NCBI RefSeq assembly: GCF_028771845.1
Contig: NZ_CP118270.1
Coordinates: forward strand, 2,604,001-2,668,000
Direction: 5' to 3'
Source of the DNA: Paenibacillus marchantiae
Lineage (GTDB): Bacteria > Bacillota > Bacilli > Paenibacillales > Paenibacillaceae
DNA: 64,000 nt
Shown: in pieces, positions 27,777 through 36,021 of the stretch
Layout: each line of letters begins with the position of its first letter
Position numbering within the stretch: position 1 is the stretch's first letter
Made by a program: the position numbers and the translations under genes
The notes under the pieces: model-generated
What the model saw: only the letters and a program-made list of their open reading frames with translations
The model's database searches: none
What the model was told of the DNA's origin: nothing

Positions 27777-27912
27777 GTTTTCCGTCCATATGCTCCGTCA
27801 TTCTCCTTATTCTGGCTAATAAGACACCTTTACATTTGATATCGCTTTTTCTACAATAGAAAATGTGCTGAATCTAAGCAGTTTTTTTTGGTTAAAAGAT
27901 AGTCGTAGGCGT

Positions 27913-28024
27913 TTGCAACTTGGTCAAGCTCCCATGAAATACATGGGGTAACCTAAAGCCTGTTGGCATATAGGATGTCCTGCCGGATACTTTCCCATGT
28001 AAGCCGGATCTTAAACAGTTGCAA
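27913..28024 (+). promoter_or_regulatory. Structured leader upstream of the gbsR-like gene
   Basis: TTGCAACT (27913-27920) and AGTTGCAA (28017-28024) form a perfect closing stem. Inside, CCCATG-AAATA-CATGGG is a hairpin whose 3' arm (TACATGGG, 27940-27947) can alternatively pair with CCCATGTA at 27994-28001, and GCCGGAT occurs twice (27982, 28003). Mutually exclusive pairings in a closed domain are typical of switches. It matches no riboswitch class that I can name. Confidence 0.4.
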
Positions 28025-28068
28025 TTATTTTGCCGAGACTGGGAATGTTGAGAATGGAGGTTGCAAGC

Positions 28069-28641
28069 ATGAGCTTGGACCATTTACAAGAGGAACAGCA
28101 GGCAACCGTTCTTAGGATCCGTAAACGCGTCATTGAAGCCATTGGGCGTAATATGGATCTCTACGGCGTTACGCTGTCCACGGGACACTTATATGGATTG
28201 CTTTTTTTTGCAGACAAACCTATGACCCTTGACGATATGGGCCGGGAAATGGAAATGAGCAAAACGAGCATGAGTACCGGCGTACGTACACTGCTGGATC
28301 TAAAAATGGTGAATAAAGTATGGAGCAAAGGCTCCCGGAAAGACCTATATGAAGTGGAGTATGACTGGCATCAGACGTTTACGGATTATTTTGTGATTAA
28401 ATGGAGAAAAGCCGTGGAGAGTAACCTTCAGGTACTGCGCAAATCCGTTGATGAACTGAATCGTTTGATTGCTGATCTGGATGAACAAGCAGATGCTGAA
28501 CTTCTTCACATTCTTAAGGAAGACAAGCATAAGGTGCTTCAAGCAGAGGCCTACTACAAATGGCTGGATCGCTTGATTGATACCATGGAAGATGAAGAAA
28601 TATACAAACTGGTTCCGAAGGAAGAGATCAAGGAACATTAA
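28069..28641 (+). CDS. GbsR/OpcR-type choline- or betaine-responsive regulator
   Basis: A 190-residue MarR-fold regulator resembling B. subtilis GbsR/OpcR (about 180 residues). The winged helix is visible around MTLDDMGREMEMSKTSMSTG and LLDLKMVNKVWSKGSRKDLYE, followed by a long helical dimer region. Such proteins repress osmoprotectant uptake or choline-conversion genes and respond to choline. ATG 28069 follows AATGGAGG by 8 bases; the frame open to 28030 belongs to the leader. Its position divergent to the opu operon makes that operon the likely target. Confidence 0.88.
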   Translation: MSLDHLQEEQQATVLRIRKRVIEAIGRNMDLYGVTLSTGHLYGLLFFADKPMTLDDMGREMEMSKTSMSTGVRTLLDLKMVNKVWSKGSRKDLYEVEYDWHQTFTDYFVIKWRKAVESNLQVLRKSVDELNRLIADLDEQADAELLHILKEDKHKVLQAEAYYKWLDRLIDTMEDEEIYKLVPKEEIKEH

Positions 28642-28653
28642 TAACAGCAAAAG

Positions 28654-28689
28654 CAAAGGGCCCTTTCCGAATTGGAGAGGGCTCTTTTG
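28654..28689. terminator. Terminator after the gbsR-like gene
   Basis: AAGGGCCCTTTCC / GGAGAGGGCTCTT stem with a following TTTTG tract. On the other strand the sequence is only weakly terminator-like. Confidence 0.75.
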
Positions 28690-28739
28690 TCTTGGGGGGT
28701 TACGCACTTGTACATTTATAATGAAGAAAAACACATGCT

Positions 28740-30368
28740 TTACAATTGGCCGATTAATCCCACACGTGATAAGGTCACAAGCTGCTGAACGATCTGTTCC
28801 AGTTCGTCCATGATCTGATGGCGTCCGCTGGGGGTCCAGGATAGTACAGTCCAATCGGATATATCATGTACGTTACCTTTCAACACGGCTGGAGATCGAT
28901 TCCAGGCTGTAGTTTGTTTCATACGCCGAAGCAGTTTCTCACTGGCAGGAGTATTGGAGACACGGTTCATGAACAGATGATCCGTATCCAGCATGGGGAT
29001 GCTATCTGCCGCATACTCATCTGTCATTAAGTCTGTATATATGATCTGTGCAGGGTTCAGTCCAAGTTCACCGTAGATAAGGCGATTTAATGGATGCTCG
29101 ATATTTTCCTGGAGCCGGATAGACTGATTCGTAACCTGCATAAGCATAATACGTTCTTGCCCGAAATGATGCTTCAAACGGAGTCCGATATCAAGGTTGC
29201 GAAGCTCAAGCTGTTTGAAATTCTGTAAGGCCTGCTGCTCCCGTCCGACCAGTTCAGCCAAGCGTACATGATTTTCTTTCCATTCATGGGCCTGATCCAT
29301 GATAACCGTAGGTGCAATACTTTTGAGCTTATCGTAAAAGGGTTGATGATAAAAGTCGCCGATAATCAGGTCCGGCTTGGCCTGACGTAATTTCTCCAAT
29401 TGTGTGGATAGCCGCTGCTGCTGCTCGACTTCATCAAGCTCCCGATCATGGAATCCGTCCATTGCAGCTACGGGAGACAATCCGAGCGAAGAGAGGTTCT
29501 CATGAAGTCCCATTCTGGACGCGGTAGCCACGCGAATTTGGTCTTTTTTCATATATAGGCTGGGTGCGATCCCCAAGGTTTGTTTGAATTTGCGGCTAAA
29601 ATAATATTCATTGCCATAGCCAACAGATACGGCGACGTCTTTGATTACACATGTTTCCTGCTTGAGCTGTTTTTTGGCCTCGTCAATCCGTAAGCGATTC
29701 AGATAATCGGTAGGTGACATGCCCTTGGCTTTCTTGAAACTGCGAGAATAGGAGCTTGGCGTCAATCCGGCAATTTTGGCCAGTTGATCCATGCTGATAC
29801 CTTCACTCATGAACCTTTTCATATACATAATGCTGCGTTCAAGCGCCGGATCGACCTTCTCATAATTTTCTTCAAGCCGGTTCTCCGAGAGATACTGCAA
29901 AAGCTCGTGCAGCTGGCTATGTATACTGATAAAGTGATCGGGGTGAACGCCGCGATAGGCTTCATACAATTGTTCAACTCGCGCTCTGGCTTGTTGGTCA
30001 TGACGAACCATCAGTCTGCCTGTCTCCCAATCCAGCGGGAAACCAGAGGAGCAGGACATTTTCCATTGGCCACGCACTTGCTGCAAACATACCGTATCCA
30101 TGCTAAGTATTATAAACTCCGTAACAGCCGAGCGTGCAGCCGCCTCAATCGTTGTTCCTGGCTTCAGAACATACAGTTGATTGGCTTCGGCGGTATAGAC
30201 TGTATCGTTCAAGACCAGAACACCGTCTCCTTGTAAAATAAGACAGAGCATGGGCCGGGACACCGTCTTGCCTTGCACACGGAAATGCTCCCCGCGCCGT
30301 ACACGGCACATGGAAGAGAGGAGCGGTAGAGATGAGGTTTCAGAAATGAAGGAAAGCTGTTCAGTCAT
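28740..30368 (-). CDS. AraC-family regulator with siderophore-binding-like C-terminal domain (Btr-like)
   Basis: A 542-residue one-component regulator. An N-terminal cupin-like domain is followed by the AraC helix-turn-helix (MDQLAKIAGLTPSSYSRSF, then IKDVAVSVGYGNEYYFSRKF, about residues 175-260), and residues 275-542 look like an iron-siderophore periplasmic-binding (BtuF/FhuD) domain used inside the cell as a sensor. This is the layout of B. subtilis Btr (529 residues), which activates bacillibactin uptake. The start is ATG 30368 with AAAGGA 8 bases upstream. A Fur box lies 31 bases before it, so the gene is iron-repressed. The expected ferric-siderophore transporter is not adjacent. Confidence 0.9.
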   Translation of the reverse strand: MTEQLSFISETSSLPLLSSMCRVRRGEHFRVQGKTVSRPMLCLILQGDGVLVLNDTVYTAEANQLYVLKPGTTIEAAARSAVTEFIILSMDTVCLQQVRGQWKMSCSSGFPLDWETGRLMVRHDQQARARVEQLYEAYRGVHPDHFISIHSQLHELLQYLSENRLEENYEKVDPALERSIMYMKRFMSEGISMDQLAKIAGLTPSSYSRSFKKAKGMSPTDYLNRLRIDEAKKQLKQETCVIKDVAVSVGYGNEYYFSRKFKQTLGIAPSLYMKKDQIRVATASRMGLHENLSSLGLSPVAAMDGFHDRELDEVEQQQRLSTQLEKLRQAKPDLIIGDFYHQPFYDKLKSIAPTVIMDQAHEWKENHVRLAELVGREQQALQNFKQLELRNLDIGLRLKHHFGQERIMLMQVTNQSIRLQENIEHPLNRLIYGELGLNPAQIIYTDLMTDEYAADSIPMLDTDHLFMNRVSNTPASEKLLRRMKQTTAWNRSPAVLKGNVHDISDWTVLSWTPSGRHQIMDELEQIVQQLVTLSRVGLIGQL

Positions 30369-30398
30369 ACGGACCATCCTTTTGTCTTATTTTCTTAA

Positions 30399-30413
30399 TG
30401 ATAACAATTATCA
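30399..30413. promoter_or_regulatory. Fur box
   Basis: TGATAACAATTATCA matches the 7-1-7 Fur consensus TGATAATNATTATCA at 13 of 14 defined positions and lies in the promoter region of the Btr-like gene on the minus strand. Confidence 0.85.
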
Positions 30414-30455
30414 TTCTCATATGGAAGATGTTTTTGAAAAATAGTTTTGGACATG

Positions 30456-30502
30456 AAAAAAAGAGGATACCCAGAGCCGTGATGGCTTTAGAGTTATCCT
30501 CT
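30456..30502 (-). terminator. Terminator after the DUF5050 gene
   Basis: On the minus strand, AGAGGATA and TATCCTCT enclose an inner AGCC/GGCT hairpin and are followed by T7. Confidence 0.88.
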
Positions 30503-30566
30503 ATATTTGAAACTAGAATGTTGAGATAGCTATAAGTCTCTATAAGTCTATACCCACATGCGTGGG

Positions 30567-31853
30567 TTAGTTTGGCACGACCAACAGGATATCATCCAGG
30601 AAGACGTCGCTTAGCACCTTTTTGCCTGTGCCATTGGCTTGCACATGATACAGCCGATAGAGATCATTTGCGTTGATGTAGAACATGCCCGGAACATCGT
30701 CATGAAGCTGGAACGTTGACCATTCCTCTCCAGCAAGCTTGGTTACTTTGAGAGCTGTGCTCACGGAATAAAGACCATTTGTACCGGATAGATATGCAAT
30801 AGTTGGTGTTCCGTTGGTCAACTGAGCAGTTACGAAAGTGACACTGTTCAAATTCAGGTTGGCAGATTTGGATACCTTGTTCCCGGCGATGGTTTTGGCA
30901 TACGCCTTTTTGTCTGCATCCACAACGACAACCTTATCCGTACCCAGTGGATTGACCTCCCGGATGCTCTTACTATGAATCTGAAGTGTTTTGCCAGAAG
31001 TGGTTAATGCAAAGGCTTTGCCTGTTGAATAATCATAATCCTTGTTGCTATCCAGCTTGATGCCTTTGTTGTACACATACAGATTGTTGCCCCAGCCGCC
31101 AGCGTAAACAGCGTTCACATCCAGCTTTGCTTTGGGATTAACTGCTGTACCTTTGCCTGTATTGTAGTTTACCTTGTACATGATAATGGCGTTGGTAGAG
31201 TAGTACTGCTCGTATGGGTCAGTGTTCACCATCAATTGCAGTTCGTTTTTGGCCACGTTCATAAAATAACGACTCTCTACTGCACCAGCAGCAATTCGTT
31301 GCACTGCTCCGCTTCCATTGGATGCCTTAGAAACGATCCATGGGTTTCCATTAACGAGCCCGTTATAATATACACGGCCTTTCGTTACGGCGAGCAGCGG
31401 GAAATCTGTATCTGCTTTGTCTGCAATTTTGGTGGCAGCGGAAGCTTCGCTATTGCCATTTCCACGATAGATCGTTCCTTTGGAATCCATATAATAGATG
31501 AACCCGTTATCCGTAAAGTAGCTCAATACATCTGTCGCATACGTTTCAGCGGAATCACTAGAACCGTCATTGGGAACGCGAAGCAGCGTTGTGGAAGACT
31601 CGGAACGAGTGTAATAGAGATAGGTTCCAGCCGCAGACAGACCATCTCCTTCAAAATCAAGCAATACCTCTGTAGTTCCGCTTCCGTCACCGGATACTTT
31701 GTACAATACACCATCGGACTCATAATATACCGTAGTTTGGCTGAGGGAAGCTGCATTAGCATTGGCTCCGCCTCCAAGCACTGCTGCCGTGATCAGTGTG
31801 AACAGCAGCAAGGTGCAAACCGTGCGATGCATACGTGTAGACCATTTGTTCAT
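30567..31853 (-). CDS. Secreted DUF5050 beta-propeller-like protein
   Basis: A 428-residue exported protein. A signal peptide of about 34 residues ends at ANANAAS, and the mature part is a series of YYxxxGVLYKV-, YLYYTRS-, FIYYMDSKGTIYR-type repeats that mark DUF5050, a beta-propeller-like repeat found in cell-surface proteins of Firmicutes. There is no SLH or membrane anchor, so it is probably released or held in the wall. GAAGGGTGA lies upstream of the ATG. It is transcribed alone between two terminators. The function is unknown; sensing or carbohydrate binding is possible. Confidence 0.82.
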   Translation of the reverse strand: MNKWSTRMHRTVCTLLLFTLITAAVLGGGANANAASLSQTTVYYESDGVLYKVSGDGSGTTEVLLDFEGDGLSAAGTYLYYTRSESSTTLLRVPNDGSSDSAETYATDVLSYFTDNGFIYYMDSKGTIYRGNGNSEASAATKIADKADTDFPLLAVTKGRVYYNGLVNGNPWIVSKASNGSGAVQRIAAGAVESRYFMNVAKNELQLMVNTDPYEQYYSTNAIIMYKVNYNTGKGTAVNPKAKLDVNAVYAGGWGNNLYVYNKGIKLDSNKDYDYSTGKAFALTTSGKTLQIHSKSIREVNPLGTDKVVVVDADKKAYAKTIAGNKVSKSANLNLNSVTFVTAQLTNGTPTIAYLSGTNGLYSVSTALKVTKLAGEEWSTFQLHDDVPGMFYINANDLYRLYHVQANGTGKKVLSDVFLDDILLVVPN

Positions 31854-31954
31854 AAATCAATCGTCACCCTTCTTTTTATGTATGTAAGTAACACATTATC
31901 ACCTTACGTTATATCGGTAAACTATGGAAAATATGTTACACATCTCAGTCAGAT

Positions 31955-31987
31955 AAAAACGACAGAAGATCAGATCTTCTGCCGTTA
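31955..31987 (-). terminator. Terminator after the ABC-2 permease gene
   Basis: AACGGCAGAAGATCT and AGATCTTCTGTCGTT (minus-strand reading) form a nearly perfect stem followed by TTTA. Confidence 0.85.
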
Positions 31988-32005
31988 TATTCAACCATAT
32001 TCAGC

Positions 32006-32839
32006 CTAAATCTGACTTTCAGCCAGCTGTTGACGACTGTTCCACAAAGTAACCAGACGAAGCAAAATGAAACAGATGAGCAGAAGTACTGCTCCGACCA
32101 GGATTAACATGAGAGGACTGATAAGCAGCATGCCGCTCGCCTGACCGGCAATCAGCGCAAGCAATGGAAGAACGACCAGTCCTCCGAGTTGATAGGCCTC
32201 CTGAAATCCACGTACCTTCGCCGAGATCAGTACATTTAACAGAATGACCACAAGACTGCACGTTGGAACAACCCATAGAACCAGAATGATCCAGTTCAGA
32301 TTGGGAAACATCCATGCCCCGAACATGGGGTACAACAGGATATTGGCAATGATTCCGTAGATAATGAAGGTAATCCAGGATAACAGCAGGGAAGGAATAA
32401 GGGCAGCTAACACCTTGCCTTTAAACAACGTATCCATACTCATCGGAGTGAACAGAAGACTTTCCAGAGTCTTGCGCTCCTTCTCGCCTGCAAAACTGTT
32501 GGCCGTCAGAATGCTGGATGCCATCACCGGAATGATGAGAAACAGGGGTGCGAACATGTACAAGGCCAGGTAATAGACAATACGATGGTTATCCGTAGGC
32601 ATCGAAGCAAGCTGCGGAATTCGCCCGGCATGGGTTAGGTTATCCAGTGTATCAAGCAGGAAGCTCATATTGCCGAGGGAAGCAAGTTCCATCCTTGAGG
32701 CTGCCCAAATGAGTATCCCAGGCATGATGATCCCGATAACTAGCGGAACGATCAACATGGGCAACCAAAGCTGCACGCTGGCTGTGATAGCTCGAATATC
32801 TTTACGAACAAGTGCACGTATGGCTTGTCGGTTATTCAT
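32006..32839 (-). CDS. ABC-2 type exporter permease
   Basis: A 277-residue membrane protein with about six hydrophobic segments. The motif AGEKERKTLESLLFTPMS (about residues 108-125) after the second helix is characteristic of ABC-2/NatB-like export permeases. The start is ATG 32839, 9 bases after GGGAGG and overlapping the ATPase stop by 8 bases; a frame starting at 32923 lies inside the ATPase gene. It pairs with the ATPase at 32832-33737. The exported substrate is unknown (sodium, lipid, antibiotic or peptide are usual). Confidence 0.9.
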   Translation of the reverse strand: MNNRQAIRALVRKDIRAITASVQLWLPMLIVPLVIGIIMPGILIWAASRMELASLGNMSFLLDTLDNLTHAGRIPQLASMPTDNHRIVYYLALYMFAPLFLIIPVMASSILTANSFAGEKERKTLESLLFTPMSMDTLFKGKVLAALIPSLLLSWITFIIYGIIANILLYPMFGAWMFPNLNWIILVLWVVPTCSLVVILLNVLISAKVRGFQEAYQLGGLVVLPLLALIAGQASGMLLISPLMLILVGAVLLLICFILLRLVTLWNSRQQLAESQI

Positions 32840-33737
32840 GATGATGTGCCTCCCTAATGGCAAAATAAATACTCTCCAGATCGCTGCCCGTAATCCGGGC
32901 CTGATAGACTTGTCCACGCTCACTCAATTGTCGCAGTAACAACGGAATATCTTCACGGGTTTGAAGCTGAAAAACGGCTTTGTTAGCGGAAACCATCTCC
33001 GGTGTACACCCTGTTACCGTCTGCCAGCCATTCGGCATGGTCGCTTCAACCTCAATCCGGGGTGAGGTCAGGTATCGGTTGACGATCTCCTGCTCCGTAC
33101 CTTCCTCAACCTTACGCCCCTTTTCCATAAAAATATATCGATCACACACGGCCGATAGTTGGGATAACACATGAGACGATACGAGAATCGTCATATGTTC
33201 CTCTTGATTTAGCCGACGGATGATTCGGAGGACCATCTGAATCCCATCCGGGTCAAGCCCATTGGTTGGCTCATCCAGAAAGAGAATGGAGGGGCGGTGC
33301 AGCAGCACCCGCGCTAGACCTACGCGTTTTTTCATGCCTGTGCTGTAGGTACCTACTTTTCGATGTTGATATTCCTGCAATTCGAACAGATCCACAAGCT
33401 CATCAATCCGTGCTTTGGCATGTTGTACACCGAAAGCTTCAGCGAAAAAGATCAGGTTGTCACGCCCACTCATATTTTCATACAATCCACTCTGCTCGGT
33501 TAATGTGCCGCATAGGGCGAGTACGTTCTCCGTCTCACGGAAGGGATCGAGGCCGTTAATGCTCACTTGCCCACCCGAAGCGCCGAGAACGCCGTTCATG
33601 ATGCGGATCAGGGTGGTTTTGCCCGAACCGTTAGGACCGATCAACCCGGTAACGCTGCCTTGTTCAACCGTGAAGCTGACATCGTTCAGTGCCTGATGCA
33701 CTTTAAATTGCTTTGAAATGTTGCGAACTTCAATCAT
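32832..33737 (-). CDS. ABC transporter ATP-binding protein (CcmA/NatA type)
   Basis: A 301-residue ATPase. Walker A GPNGSGKTTL (about 36-45), signature YSTGMKKRVGLAR (about 132-144) and Walker B ILFLDEPTNGLDPDG (about 152-166) are intact, and a C-terminal ~80-residue extension follows as in NatA-like exporters. ATG 33737 has GGTGA 6 bases upstream and an alternative ATG two codons earlier. It is the first gene of a two-gene export operon, translationally coupled to the permease. Confidence 0.92.
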   Translation of the reverse strand: MIEVRNISKQFKVHQALNDVSFTVEQGSVTGLIGPNGSGKTTLIRIMNGVLGASGGQVSINGLDPFRETENVLALCGTLTEQSGLYENMSGRDNLIFFAEAFGVQHAKARIDELVDLFELQEYQHRKVGTYSTGMKKRVGLARVLLHRPSILFLDEPTNGLDPDGIQMVLRIIRRLNQEEHMTILVSSHVLSQLSAVCDRYIFMEKGRKVEEGTEQEIVNRYLTSPRIEVEATMPNGWQTVTGCTPEMVSANKAVFQLQTREDIPLLLRQLSERGQVYQARITGSDLESIYFAIREAHHHE

Positions 33738-34021
33738 GCACATTCACCGTCCGATCTGAGTTTGGAGATTATACGTCCAGATGAGATATATCGTTCAAAT
33801 GGAGGGCCGAAAAATAAAAATTATACGTCTTTAGTCCCAAACGCAAACAGCAACTTCACCCTAAAGTCCGGCGAAATCGGGTCTCAGGTTTGTTTTCACT
33901 GTGGTCTATACCATGTATTCTGGTTAAAAGGATGCAATATCTCGTTTCATTGCCATCCATAACGTGGTAATTAGACTTAAGGCCTCTTACATATCATGAA
34001 TGCCTGAATATTCATCTAACG

Positions 34022-34048
34022 CCGGTCTTGGTTAGCCAAGGCCGGTTT
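34022..34048. other. GC-rich hairpin upstream of the Hsp90-like gene
   Basis: CCGGTCTTGG-TTAG-CCAAGGCCGG is a 10-bp stem with one G-U pair, followed by TTTAACG, in the 448-bp gap (33738-34185) before the Hsp90-like gene. With only three T residues it is a weak terminator. The rest of the gap is AT-rich without an identified gene. Confidence 0.55.
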
Positions 34049-34185
34049 AACGTCGTTACTTGGCGTATTCATCCAATGGAACGCCTCATTTCTTGTGATT
34101 ACATAACTATTTCGTCTAACACATCATATGAACACTTCCAAGTAGGAAACATCAGATGTGTTTGGACCAGAGGAAGGTGAGCGAA

Positions 34186-36021
34186 ATGACAGCATCCAAT
34201 GAGTATCGCTTCCAGGTGAATCTAAGCGGTATGATCCAGATTCTATCGAACCATCTATACAGCAGCCCTAAAGTATTTTTACGTGAATTAATGCAGAATG
34301 CGACCGATGCCATTACAGCTCGAACAGAAGCGGAACCGGGATTCCAGGGTGAAGTACGTGTGGAACTGACCGGAACAGGCGAGCAGTTGACCATGATGGT
34401 GGAGGATAACGGCATTGGTTTGACAGAAGCCGATATCCATGAATTTCTCGCGATGATAGGTCAATCCTCGAAGCGTGGGCAGCAGGCCTTGCTGGATGGA
34501 GAGACTTCGTTTATCGGGCGATTCGGAATCGGATTATTGTCCTGTTTCATGGTGAGTCATGAAATCGTCATGCTGACGCAATCCGCGAAGGGTGGACCTT
34601 CGATGGAGTGGCGGGGTAAGCCCGATGGAACGTATACGATTCGGCAATTGGAGACACAGTTGTCTCCTGGAACGAAAGTATATCTGCGTTGTACGCCGGA
34701 CGCAGCGCATTATTTTGAAACGGAATATGTGAAAGAAGCCTTGTTCTATTATGGAGCGCTGCTGCCTTATCCAGTCATCCTGCATAGTGACGGTGTTCAA
34801 CATATCGTCAATAGCGAGTCACCGATCTGGTTGATGGAGCCTGGGCTTGCACGTGGACGCAGAGCGGAAGTGCTGGCTTTTGGTGAACGATTGCTGGGAG
34901 AGAAGTTTCAGGATTTTATCCCACTGACGACGGCTTCAGGTCGTACAGGAGGCATCGCATTTGTTCTTCCGCATGCAGTTAATTTGAATGCCAAGCGTTC
35001 TCACCGGGTGTATCTGAAGCGGATGCTAATCTCGGAGAAGGCGGAGAATATTTTGCCGGATTGGGCCTTTTTCGTGAAATGCCTTATCTGGACAGACGAG
35101 CTTCAACCTACAGCTTCACGGGAACATTTTTATGAAAATGAAAAGCTGGAAGAGGTTCGCTCCGAACTTGGCGATGCCCTTCGTAAAGGATTGGCCGACA
35201 TGGCTGAGCGCCAGACGGAACGGCTGCAAAAGCTGATTCGCCTGCATGCGCTGTCGATGAAGGCACTGGCTGTGCAGGATCAGGAGTTCTATGCCATGAT
35301 TCACCGCTGGCTTCCATTTGAAAGTACCCGTGGTCATCGGGAACTGGGCGAGTTGATGAGTGAGGGAGAGACGTTGTACTTCACTACCACAGTGGATGAG
35401 TATCGCCAGATTCATCATGTCGCGTCAGCCCAATCGATGCTGGTCATTAACGGTGGATACATCTACGACAGCGATTTGATGGCAATGCTGCCACAAGTGG
35501 TGCAGCATGTACAGACGCAGCGGTTGCAGCCGGATGAGGTATCCATGAGTTTCACCGATGTGCCACCAGCTGAACGGAATCAGTATTATGATGCCTTGCG
35601 CCTTGCTGACTCTGCTTTGCAACGTTTCCGCTGCCGTGCAGAGGTCAAGGGCTTCAAGCCAGCTGATTTGCCGGTGCTGTTCACGCTCTCGCAGGAGTCT
35701 TCCACGCTGCGTGCATTGGAAAAAGCAAGTGAGGAGAGTACAGAATTATTCTCCTCCGTCCTTGGATCATTGTCATCCGGAATTAGTTCCGCAGGTTATT
35801 CGACCCTGTACCTGAACATCAGCAATCCAATTATTCAGCGGGTCCTGACTACACCGGATGCCCAAATGACTCCCATTGCCATTGAGATGTTGTATGTCAA
35901 TGCATTAATGATGGGGCATTATGCGATGAATCGACAGGAGCTTGAGGTGCTGAATCAGGGCATCGTTCGTTTTATTGATTGGGGTTTGCGTGCGAATACA
36001 GATCGTAAGGGGGATGCCTGA
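34186..36021 (+). CDS. Diverged Hsp90-family (HtpG-like) ATPase
   Basis: A 611-residue protein with the GHKL ATPase domain of Hsp90 at its N-terminus: FLRELMQNATDAI (Glu/Asn box, about 33-45), VEDNGIGLT (about 72-80) and GRFGIGLLSCFMVS (about 111-124). A middle domain follows, including the catalytic-loop-like TASREHFYENEKL (about 308-320), then a C-terminal dimerisation-type region. The length is close to E. coli HtpG (624), but the middle and C-terminal parts are strongly diverged, so it is an HtpG paralogue-like chaperone and not clearly housekeeping HtpG. ATG 34186 follows GGAAGGTGA. TGATG at 36019-36023 couples it to the next gene, a helical-repeat protein that could be its co-chaperone. 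Confidence 0.88.
   Translation: MTASNEYRFQVNLSGMIQILSNHLYSSPKVFLRELMQNATDAITARTEAEPGFQGEVRVELTGTGEQLTMMVEDNGIGLTEADIHEFLAMIGQSSKRGQQALLDGETSFIGRFGIGLLSCFMVSHEIVMLTQSAKGGPSMEWRGKPDGTYTIRQLETQLSPGTKVYLRCTPDAAHYFETEYVKEALFYYGALLPYPVILHSDGVQHIVNSESPIWLMEPGLARGRRAEVLAFGERLLGEKFQDFIPLTTASGRTGGIAFVLPHAVNLNAKRSHRVYLKRMLISEKAENILPDWAFFVKCLIWTDELQPTASREHFYENEKLEEVRSELGDALRKGLADMAERQTERLQKLIRLHALSMKALAVQDQEFYAMIHRWLPFESTRGHRELGELMSEGETLYFTTTVDEYRQIHHVASAQSMLVINGGYIYDSDLMAMLPQVVQHVQTQRLQPDEVSMSFTDVPPAERNQYYDALRLADSALQRFRCRAEVKGFKPADLPVLFTLSQESSTLRALEKASEESTELFSSVLGSLSSGISSAGYSTLYLNISNPIIQRVLTTPDAQMTPIAIEMLYVNALMMGHYAMNRQELEVLNQGIVRFIDWGLRANTDRKGDA

Larger units (their letters stand above)
27572..28068. 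other. Control region between divergent opu operon and gbsR-like gene
   Basis: A 497-bp non-coding region. It holds a perfect 10-base inverted repeat at 27753-27776 near the opu side, AT-rich promoter-like sequence at about 27830-27900, and a structured 112-nt segment at 27913-28024 leading into the regulator gene. No ORF in it is convincing. Confidence 0.6.

Noticed and set aside
27913..28010. c-di-GMP-I (GEMM) riboswitch
   Set aside because: The leader has a GAAA-bearing hairpin and AAAGCC, but the defining GCAAAC and ACGCAAAGCC bases and the tetraloop receptor are missing.
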